Positions 27,801 through 39,850 of a stretch of DNA of 64,000 nucleotides are shown one piece after another. Position 1 is the first letter of the stretch, and each line of letters starts with the position of its first letter. A program made the translations under genes and the position numbers. Source of the stretch: Haliclystus octoradiatus (taxonomy: Eukaryota; Cnidaria; Staurozoa; Stauromedusae; Haliclystidae); contig OU744453.1 in assembly GCA_916610825.1 (NCBI GenBank), positions 17,820,241 through 17,884,240 of the forward strand, written 5' to 3'. The notes beneath the pieces were generated by a model. That model saw only the letters and a program-made list of their open reading frames with translations, did not search any database and had not been told where the DNA came from.

Positions 27801-30800
27801 CCTGCGTAAAACAATTCAGGAGTTTATGAACAGTTCATGAACGTTAATTGGTCCAAATTTTCATGAACAGCTTATGAACCTTCACGGACAGTTTATGAGC
27901 AGTTCTTGAACATTGAGGTCAGCTATTTAACGTTCATGAGCTGTTCATGAACTCCTAAACTGTTTTTTGCAGGGGCTATTGGGGGTTCATGAACTTGGGG
28001 CTGTTTAATGTTCATGAACAGTTCATTGAAACAATAATGACAAACATTCAACATTCACAAACAGTTTCTGGGTTGATCATTAACTATTAAGAACCCCATT
28101 TTTTAAGGGGCAATTCCGCCAATTATATAAAAAATAAAATTTGAATCCTAATTATCTATTGCTTTATTGCTTTTGATTGGTCGAGGGAAATGTTTTGAAA
28201 ACCGTATACTAATATGAGTCATGAAAATTGTCATTCTAAATGAAAAGACTGAATCCGCCACGGCTTGTGATTTCTGATGCCCTTCCGCTTGTCTCATTAC
28301 GGATCTCTCGTGTTCATGTAATTATCCATGCAAAGGTAACTTTCATTTCATAGTTTGCTTGGTGAAGAATTTTATGAAGTCCATTGGCTAAAAATATAGA
28401 GATTGAAGTTTATTCGTCACAGGAAAACATTCCCTGTCAATTTTTCAATTTTAACTTAACTCACATACAAACTCTTGATCAGGCCTTCCATCTTACTTAG
28501 ATCACATACCTAACCATTGTTGTCCTTGTGAAATCAAGCCTTAGTTTGAAGTTGAGTACATTTGAGTGATAAAATGCTGAGCCGTGTTGCTCTCATGACC
28601 TAATCCCCTCCACAATATACTTGAGCATTGCGAAACTTAAAGAGAGGAGACTGATTTTTCAGTTTCAAAACAGAAATGTGTTTCCAATTTGAAAACAGAG
28701 CAAATGGAAGAATTTTATGTTGTTTCATCCTGCAAAAAACAGTTCAGGAATTCATGAACAGCTCATGAAAATTGGGGCCATTTATTGTTCATGAACTGTT
28801 GATGAACTCCTGAACTAATTTTTACTGGTGTTTATAGGTTAGGGTGTTAGCATTTGTAGACTAATTTCAAATGGTGTTTCCTTTTTACATCAACACAGGC
28901 AGCATAAATGTCCTGAACCACAAAATCGTCGCAATGCTGCTACAAATATCACTCGTCGACTCATACAGAGACAAGTAAGTCTAAAATCTCAATAATTTTC
29001 AAAGTGTTTTTGATTCACATTTGCAATTGTAGGCAAATCAGCATTACTATAGAAGAGCCAGGGTCCGACAAAAGGTTCAGCCTTATGGAATCCTAGGGGC
29101 ATTTCAACTTTTTCTTCTGAATCTTCTTGTTGAGGTTTGACCAGAAAATCATTAAAAACAACAATTTTCTTCTGAATTTTGTCTAGCCCTCTGGGATCTA
29201 GGATCCCAGGATCCCCACTTTTGTCGGACCCTGAGAAGAGCATATCAGAAAGATTTTATTTTGTGTTGTCATTAGGAATTTTCTGGTCACGGTGGTCGAA
29301 AAGGAGCTGCACTCAATCGAAAGATGATTTACAGCAGGTAATGTTAGAAATCAAGTAGCAACGACTAACTGATTTATGGGATTGGTGTTATTCGGTTTAG
29401 CAAACTGCTAACTGTCTCTGTCATTACTGCTGGCTAAAATCTGACACATTGTATAAATGATGTGTCCCTCTTGAAAAAAAGTTCAACAGTTCATGAACAG
29501 CCCATGAACGTTAAATGACCCCCAAATTATCATGAACTGTTCATGAACTGTCCTCAAAGGTTCATGAACTGTTCATGTACTCCTGAATTGTGATCTGCAG
29601 GGGTCCGTTTGGCCAACTATTATATGTCTCCGTCATTCCACTGCTGACTGCAATCTGCCACATCATAGAAAATGGCGAGCTGTGTTTAATACTGCAGATC
29701 AAAATTCCTGCAAAGATATAGGTCATATGTTTGCCCAATTTACATGGTTGATGACACTGTTTGTAATTTACACTGATGCCATCAATTTGAGCAATTTATT
29801 TTATGATATTTGGGTCCTTCAATGTAATGAGACAGATCAAAATTTGTATACTTAAGTCTTTATTTAACTCTTGTTCTGGTAATTTTTTTGCTAGGTTTAA
29901 ATCTCTAACGGCACTCCGTGATACCGAAGATAGTAGCTATTTTACATGTGCATCATTTGTGGTGAGTGCAATATACCAAATATTTATACACTACTGGATA
30001 AAGACTCTGCAAATGTCTAGTGTAAACATTGTTTTTGAATTATTTAAAATAAAATGCTTTTGATAAGAGTATACTTTATATTTTTATGGTTGATTGACTT
30101 ATAATTTTGAAATATTATGAAACGTGAATCAGTAGCCCAAATTTGAAATACTCTGTTTTCTTTGCTCTCTTTTCTAATTCTAAGCTATATTTAAATTACT
30201 ATATAACTTTCTTCTTCCTCTTTTCTATTGTTAGCCTAATATGGAATACCTGGCTGTTGGTACAGACGATGGTACTGTTCAATTATACAATACAAACACA
30301 ATGCAGGTAAACAATGTGAATATTCAGATAAGCTTATAATGAACTAGAAACTGTATAATTCACGAGGCCTCCTCCTGTGATCAAAATTCATGAGTTCAGG
30401 AATAGTTGAGCAACGTGAATCTTCAGCTAAGCTTATAATAAATTAACAAGAAAATTGTACCTGCCTGTCAAAATATTGTTATCATCATTTAATTGGACGG
30501 ATTGATATTTAGGGATACAGACTGACGCAAGTGTTTTGGTTACGAATAACTGCACGAGTTGGCTGTTTAATAAACCAGAAATTGTATAATTCACAAGGCC
30601 TCTTCCTGTGAAAAAAATTCATTAGTTCATGAATAGTTCATAAACTTTATGAACAGTTCATGCACAGTTCATGAACATTTTTCTGTGTTTTATTTTGTTT
30701 CTTGTCACTCATGTTTAAGTGGCGATTAATTGCACTCGTTGGCTGTATTTAATGGACTGAAAATTGTATAATCCATGAGGCTGTCTCCAATGCCCTTTTA

Positions 30801-33800
30801 ATAAAACTGAGTGAATTGTATTTAGATGTTTGAATCGCGACATGATTCAAACACAAGCTGAATTCAAATCAAACTAAATGTAATATTATTATCAAAATAA
30901 AAATAAAAATTATGTGTACAATTAAGGCAGTTATAGTCATGTCTTGTTCCAACAGTATTTTATAATTCAATAAAAAGTTAAGAATGAGTTCTGAATTCAC
31001 AAGTGTGATTGTAAATTAGAACGGCTTTCAAAATTTCTCATCAAAAAATCAACGCAACAATGAATAAAAATAGTTATATATTTCCCCCCAAAAAAATTTA
31101 TTTCACCTTGAAAATGTAGCTCCCTAGGCCTCTTAGGCTTTGCTTATAAGTCTGCATAACCCCTATTTTGATATTCTAACCCCAAGAGTAAGATATCACT
31201 AACATCAATATTGGATTTTTCCTATTCCAGCAAGAAATCGCCTACCAAGTGTTGTTTTCTTGTGTAACGAACTGTGAAATATCAAAAGTGAGTGAATTGT
31301 ATGATCAGGGGCGGAGTCAGAACAGACAGAAGTTCAGCCTACTGGAATTCTATATTGTGTTGAAGTTTGACCTATAAATCATCAAATTACCAATGTTCTT
31401 CTGAATTTGCTCTAGCCTTCTGGAATCTAGGATTGCAGGATTCCAATTTTGTCGGACCCTGAACAAGGATGAGATCATTTCTACAGTCTACAATGACCGA
31501 GGAGTCACCCCGAAAGCACATGTGCATGTTTATTGGGTGACACTAATACATCTACATATACAAATGATGGTTACGATAAACATGCGTGCATCGATGAGGA
31601 ATCAAACCCAGGCCTGCTGCACATAGTGCAAAGATTCTGTCACCAAGCAACCAGTGCAGCTAGTATCATGCTTGTTAATTTTTATTTGTAGGATGGTCGA
31701 TTGATGATTGCATCAAGCTCTGAAGGTTATCCAATGAGTGGAGTTTGGTCTCTTGATGGGCTGAAATTACGAAATAGAAAGTATGTAAAATGTTAAAAGG
31801 GGCAAAATCCAGTGACGGCCACCACAAATTAATGTTGAAATAGGCTTAGCAGTTTTCAAAATTTAGGCTACTACATGTTTGAAGCTTCAGACACACGAAC
31901 AAGAAAACACAAGTAATTTTTGTCATTGTAACGCGGGTCATATAACATGCCTATAGCGATGAATACTAAAGTTTTGCTAGATATAGTCAACTCTTATGTA
32001 CCGGCCACTCTGACAGAGTGATCACTCATCTAGAATTTTTCCTCGGTCATTATCAGCCGATGTTAACCTCGTCTTCATTCAATAACTGTTAATTGCATGA
32101 TCATTACACGTGTACTCAAAACATTTGTTTTTGTTTTATCTCTTGATGTCCCATTACACTGTAAGCTCATAGATCAACCTGGCTGAATTTGACTTCTCTC
32201 TGATGTACTTCCCTATTATTTAATTCGTTGAATGTTCTTTCTGACCCTCATCAATTAGTTCTTTCAACTGCCCGAGGTCCATATCCTTCAGCCACTTGAC
32301 AACGATTACTTGCTTTCATAGATTGTTAAGCCTGGTTTCCATTTGATATCAGCATGAATCATGGCAAGTTGTCCACAAGTCACAGCAGATCAAATTAGGA
32401 GTTCCACAGATCTATGGTTTTTAACCATCGCATGGAACATTCTATTACTTTCAAACAGGTGCTTCTGGTGTATTCCTGTGCTTTCTGTTTTCCAGAATCG
32501 AAACTATGCTTAATTTCAGTGGTTATTGTTTCAAAATGTGGGCTTTCAAAAAGATGGAATCTCCATATTTACACATGCATTGTTATTTTTGTATTTAAGA
32601 ATCGAAATGCCAGATGATCATTTCGCGGCATTCAGTCACGATCAAGAGAAATCTATTGGGACAGAGGATAGAACAGCAAATGTAAGCACAATGAAATATG
32701 TTTAATGAACCAAATTTGACAATTCTTTCAAGGACAGTTCATGAACTGTTCTTGAACCCATAAGAAAATTGTAATTTGTTCGTGAAGCTCATACATTTTT
32801 CATGAACTATGCATTAATTGTTCATGAAGTTTGTAAGCTTTTGGACAATTTCACGTCAATGAACCGGTCCGTCAACTGTTCATGAAATAATCATTCAGTT
32901 CATGAACTGTTGATGACCCTGCAAGAAAATCGCAATTGTTCATGAAGTTCATACATTTTTCATTAACTGTACATAAACTGTTCATGAACTCATGAATGAT
33001 TTCCACAGCGGTCCGCGTGAATCTTCATCTAACTTCGTTACACGATAATGCTTGTTTTTCAGATCTATGATTTATTTACTGGTAAAAAAACGGCCAGTTT
33101 ACGTGAACCGAATGATATGAATGGTTATATGAAGAATGTCGCTGTATTTAATCCAACTGATGACTTAGTATTAAATGATGGTTGCTTATGGGATTTACGT
33201 CGGAAGAGGATGATCCATCAATTTGATATGTTAGATTATTACGTCAGTGGAGTATTTAATCCAACCGGATTGGAGATTATTATAGGATCACAAATTGTAT
33301 CCTTATCTTACTGATCTATTTTTATTTATAAATAAAACATGTTGTGTGGGGATTCCCTGGATAATTTGATTTCTACATTTTCCATAAGCTCTATAACAAA
33401 GAAGATGTTTCTCCCGTTTGATAAAGTTTGATTCTAGTGAATGAAGTAACAAATTTAGAGTTGTTGATATGGGCTGCTTGCAGACTGTATTGCAATAAAA
33501 TTTAACTTTTGTGTTAAACAGAGCTTACCGGTCCTTCAAACAACACATGTTTTTAAAATTGCTCATTTTTTCTCAAAACAAGAACCTAGCTAGCTTGTCC
33601 ACAATTTCCTATCGGAGCAGATAAATAAAGCTTTCAAGACTATTTTGAAAATATTTCCATGGCACCGGCATTTTCTCTGCGGCATTTTGTCTACCTTAGA
33701 CTTGTTTTTTTGCTTTTTTGCGTTTATCGTTTAGCTACAAAGTGGGTAATCTAGTAGCTTTTTTCACCTGGATGGTTTGTTAGTTGGTTAGTGTTTTTAG

Positions 33801-36800
33801 AGCATCTGTGAGTTTAATAGCCGGATGCCTTTCCTGATGCCAACCAATAGTTATCCTTCCAGGAATTGAACTCCAAGACCCGATGTCCAACGCTCTAACA
33901 ACCGCAAAGCGGCCCCTGCGTAGAAGGTTTTAGATGTTGATATCAAATGGTCTCCACGGTGATTACGATTAATATGTCTATGAAGGAGCAAGGAAAGATG
34001 AACGCTGAAGAAGTGTCAACTGATAATTAAATGTTCCATTCGTGTGTAGGTGCAATTTTACTTTCAAAGCCATGTGGCGAATCTTTTCTCCATTACCATC
34101 CTATGGATTGTATACAGTAAACCTGCTATAACGGTCACCTCTATACAGAGGCCACCTGTCTATAGTGGTCACTCTTGCAATGTCTATAATAGTACTTTCT
34201 ATTGAAGTAGACCTGTATAAAGGCCACCTCTCTATGGTGGTCAATTTATCTACCTCTCGTAGCTGGCTGTTATATACAGGTTTCACTGTATATGTTTTCA
34301 CATTCTGACAGCTTCATCGTCCTTAACAAGTTTTTTTTCAGTGGGATGTTCGAACATTTCGTTTGCTACGTTCTGTTCCAGCATTAGATCGATGTCGAAT
34401 GAAGTTCAATACAAGCGGTGACGTAATGTTTGCTAGTAAGTATAAAAGGTATTTCAAGAAAATACAGTAACAACAATTCTACTTTTAGATTTGTTTGATA
34501 ACCATATCAAAAGTCACAAATTTGAGAGAGTCTGCCATAAGAAAATGTCATTTCCCCCTCCAGATGTTTTTATTTTTTTAGATTGCCTGTATATTGTTGA
34601 AATTGTTCAAGTTACTGACAATGTCATTATTTTGATGAGCACAACATCCTATAAAAAATTGTCAAGTCAGAACTTTAAAATAATAATTTCAAATTATAAT
34701 TTTGTTGCTATTCTCAAAGCTAGTGGTGGGGCCTGCAGTTATTCTATATTATTCTGCAAACGGGTCTGCGCTTGTTAATCCCCATTTGACTTGAGCATTA
34801 GCTTAAGTTTCGGTATCAACCCTCCCCCTCATTGAGCGTACCATCGTTTGGAACATAGTTATATAAGCAATTTTTGTGTCAGAAAATGCGAAATAACTAT
34901 TTCAAATTTTGACATTTCTGACATTCTCGAAGGCTTTATCCCTGCAGTAATTTTATTATTCTGCCAACGTGCCTGCGCTTGTCGGTCCCCATTTTATTGA
35001 GCATTGACTTTCATCTCGTGTTACCCTCGTGTTTTTGGGGGGATCGTAGACTATGCTTAACCATGGCTTAACGCTTTGTTACTTTTTTCTGTACAGTGAA
35101 GCATTCCGACAAAGAAGAGGATGAAGAAATTCGTGATAATCTTGGGCGACATTTGGGGCCTTTTGCATCATCATTTCGTACATTCGATGCATGTGAATAC
35201 ACGTCAATCGGTAAGTTATTGGCCAATCAAATTGACTTCTGAAGTCACAGAAGCATTGAGAAATTTTATTAATTTATTTTTGTAAAAGAAGACTACATAA
35301 CAAATAATTATAGTTTTTTTAATAATTGTTTTTTTACAAATAATTACATTGTGCGTGTAAGATGTGACAGCAACCATATCCACATAATTAATTCTAAATT
35401 TACGAAATCCTGATTTTGTAATCAAAGTGCTTTTTATTGTTGAAATTTGTATGCTTATGTCTATGGCTAATTATAATTAGTACAGATCAATGGTAAAAAT
35501 GAGGATTAGCCAGAGCAAACGAACTTCAAATCCTATCAGCTTTGATCGACTGTGGTTCAAATCTCCTGAAAGTCAACTCAGTCTTAACTTTATCTGAAAC
35601 ATGAAATGAGTACGACCTAAGGATGGTGGATAGAACGGTCAAGAGGGAATTGCATTGCGGGTAGCTTCCCCGGGGGTGGGTAACTTCAGCTGTTCATGGA
35701 CGAGTGGTTGCCCTTTTGGAATAAGGTGAAGTACCCAAAAAGTTCCAAAATTTCTGTTGATGCTACCGAAAAAATTCCAAAAATTTGAAAATGCTATCCC
35801 AAAAAGTTCCAGCATGTTAATTGATTTTAAGTAAATACACAGAAATGATGCAAAATGTTTTCAAAATTCTTGCAAAAGTCAAAAATGGGATACCCAAAAG
35901 TTCCAAAATTTAAAATCTTATAAAGTTTTTACTCAGCTGGAATATGGACCCCAAAAAAGTGGCTCGTCCCCGTATAGCCGGCATATGGGAGTTTTTCCTC
36001 CCGGGGTAGCTTTGGTGAATCGTTGTTCGTTGACAATCTATACCAATCTTCCATAAAATCAGTTGGAATTGAACTTCAGTGTCGTGGCTAAGATCCATAA
36101 AGTGCACCAATCATCATTTCTCTCAGTGAAAAGAGCCACTTGTCTAGAAATAGGGTAGTGATACGGGTGCCTTCGATAGGGCGATACCTTCTCGATTACT
36201 ATTAGGGCAGTTTAAGTTGTCTAACAAATCACTGCTGGTTGCTTCTGCACAGATGAAAACAACATTTAGTTGCTCAATCATAACATAACGAATAATGACA
36301 TTTTTTGTTTGTTGTTGTATTTTAAAAAGATCGTCACCCAAATGTATATTTCAATGCATCATTATGGAACACATACATGAAAGAGCCGGTCGAACCCAGG
36401 CTCGCGAAATTTGAACAAAGCACTCGAAAATAATATCATGAATCCGATTAGCTTTTTGTTCAAATCGCAAACGAAAGATAAAACCTCGTTTTCTATGGAT
36501 GGAACGAAAATGGCGATTTTTGAGCTCTACAAGTTGCGTGTCACAACTCTTGCGCTCCTGTTACATCTCAATGAATTTTCTGAGAGATAAGTTTTTCTTT
36601 ACTCATCTTTAGTTATTATTTTCCTCAGGTATTGTGATGACGAAGAAGACAATTCTTGATTTGGCTGTTGATGATCACGATTCCATGGTTGCTGTCATCG
36701 AGGTGCAGTATATAAATAGAATACATACCAGCAAATAATTTATTATATATTCACGCCTCCAATCTGATACAAATATGCGTGTTTGCCTGATAGAATTTTA

Positions 36801-39800
36801 TAATTCATATCTATTTGATTGAAAAACAATCAGCTCTGTCATTTGAAATTGTATTGTAACGAAAAATATTCTTTCGGATCTGATTGGTTTGAAGTTTGAC
36901 ACCAAATTACCACAGCAAGACTAGGTTCAAAAACACAATCGATCTTACAGTTCGAACTTGATGAGAATGAGAATTTCTAATTTGATCAGGATTTTTCAAA
37001 AACACTTTATAAGCAATAAAGTCATTTACATGCTTGTAAAAATAATGGTAGCTATGATACAAAGCAATTGGTGCACATTTTCCCATCACGTATGCAGCTA
37101 TTGATATTTGTCTTACAGCTTTCTGCTTACGTGACTTTGATGCGCCAAATATCAATAGCTCATAGGGAACTGTGCGCCAATTGCTTATCACATGTGATCG
37201 ACGATTGTATCCATCTCTTACTGATGTATGTTCATCGAAATAAATCATAATCATCATCTTCATCATCATAAACAAGGCTATAGGGGATTCCCTTGATCAG
37301 ATGATATAACATCAGGGGATTCCTACGTCAGCTCTATTACATCCTCAATAACGATATGCCCACATGAATATTACAAATTCAATTAAATCAATGAGTTCTC
37401 TCTGATCAAGCATTGAAGGGGCAAAAGAGACCGGTGGGTTATATGATTTTAGAGTCGCGTGCGTGTTTGTCGTTTGTATTGTTTCTGTCCCTAAAACCAC
37501 ACTGAAATTTGAAATTTGAAGCCATGACTGACTTTGATCGTTAAGTTTACGCTAAGCTTAATTCAAGTTGAGCTCGTAGCGATTGTCGATCAATGTTGCT
37601 TCTTTAACCCCCTTGACATTTGTGCCAAATCTTATTGTTCGAAAAACAGATATTTTTAAAAAAAAACGTTGGTCAACTCTCTAACGGCCATTTGCAGTCG
37701 ACATTCACCTTTGCTAGTAATAAGAATATGGATTATTTCTCCTTTTTAGACATCGGGTGATGCTGATCTAGCTAACGCTGAAAGTTTTTGTCGGTTATAC
37801 GAAATTGGACGCCGTCGACGTGCAAATGGAGAAGACAGTGACGATGATCAGGTAAATTGTTTTACGAGTAATAAAGGGCTACTGCACGGCAGCCGTGTTT
37901 GGGTTCTCTGATACCAACACGTGGAATGTTGGGAAACACGAGAAAGCATCAGAAAAACAAGAGCCCGTAGGGCGAGTGTTTTTTAATTTTTGAGTGTCTC
38001 CCAACATCCCGCGTGTTGGTATCAGAGAACCCAAACACAAGGGTGCAGTGCAGTAACCCTTTTGTGAAATAAAACATATTTTTACTATTTTTAAACGAAT
38101 TTAACATAAAAGATTTGACTGATTAGATCAATTTTCTCCTATAAATCTTCACGTCTTCGTCATATTTTGCCTTTCTTCGAATCACAGATCCAGAGTTCTA
38201 CTTCCGAAACACTTTCGATTCATTCGAACGCTATGATTTTGATCTGTCTTGTTTCTCATTTCTGCTGTGTCGCAAGCTTTTGCCGGTTTTGTAGGGCATT
38301 TTTGTCTCGGAATAGCCACCATAACCAAACAAATGACGCAAAGAAGAAGAATGCCTTCAATTATAATACTGTACTCTGAAATATATATCATCAACGATGT
38401 TAATAATGCAATATTTATATTTGCAATTATTTAGAAATTTTGGATGTTTTTTCTCTCATGATGTCTAAGTTGTTTTGGCTTGCGTGATCCAAACACGGGA
38501 GTTGCCAATCAAATCACTAGAACAGCATTCGAAAATCTATCGAGTTTTACAACATCTTTTACCATATTGTACGAGGTGGATCCACTATTAAGTGAAATTC
38601 AAACCCGGTTTATCCCGTAATTATGAGAACGTGGTATGAGTGGAGATTGACCTCTTCAGCTATGATCAGGGTCCGACAGTAGTAGGGATCCTGGGAACCT
38701 AGATCCCGGAAGTCTAGAACAAATTCAGAAAAAAGTTGATATTTTGTTTATTTATTGGTCAAACCTCAACAAAATTTCGGAAGAAAATGCTGACTATTCT
38801 CTTAGGTCCGGAAGGCTTAATTTTTTGTCGGACACTGGCTATGATGATCGAGTTTTTAGCTCAATATTTTGATTTACTGAGGAAACTCGTGAGGCGATGT
38901 TTTCTCTCTCTCTCTGTGACCTGAATAATTACTATGCACGATATGTTAGCCGTCATACGGAACACTATAAAAATCGAGTTGAATCAGATCCATCACATGA
39001 TCACATGCAGACCAAAATAATGAACAGATTTTCCTTAACGAAGATAGAAATCCGAGGGTGTTAAATATTGGCATTGTCATGGGATCACCGTAGTCCAGTT
39101 GTCATCCGTCTGTGGTGTGACACTCATTTTTTTCCACTTCAATTCTCTGCAGTAGCACTACACATATTTTTTGTATTTATTTTTTGTCTTGATGATGATG
39201 ATTATTGTTCATCTCGATTGAAAATTTCTTTGTTGGGATTCATCATTTTTTCTCGGACAGGTTTAAGCTTGTAGTTTTCTTTTACAATAATTGAAGCGTG
39301 TTTGCTTCTAAGGACCGGACGCCCTTGCAGATGACTGTCAATGGTGCTCTTGTCGGGGATTGACCACGACGCCTTTCAGGGAGGCTGTAAAAATGTCAAA
39401 AGCTCAACCGCTGCACTACAAGGCTGCACTCAAACCAATTAAATAATCTTTCAACATTATCCTTTTTTATAAAACCAATATTAGCAATGAATGATTATGT
39501 TGACCTTAAAGCATGGACAACCAATTGATGATTTTTTTTTTATCAAAATGGTTTAGATTCAAATTATTTATATTTTAAGTTAGCATTACGGACTCATTGA
39601 TATCTATTTTAATTTTGGATAAAAGTGTATATATAGACATTCATTTTTAAGTATGATATAGGATTTTAAATTTGCAAAATATAGTATGTATCTTATGGAA
39701 TGAAAATTAAAAAATTTGAAAAGCATATATTTAAATTTGTGTTTTTCATGTTTATATTTTCTCCAGGACGATGAATCTCAAAGTAGTCATGGTGAATCTG

Positions 39801-39807
39801 ATGATAA

Positions 39808-39850
<43 letters not shown>

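Noticed and set aside
33840..33915. Functional tRNA gene
   Set aside because: A and B boxes are visible but no good cloverleaf could be drawn; SINE head preferred. The same applies at 31575, 39296, 42540 and 50305.
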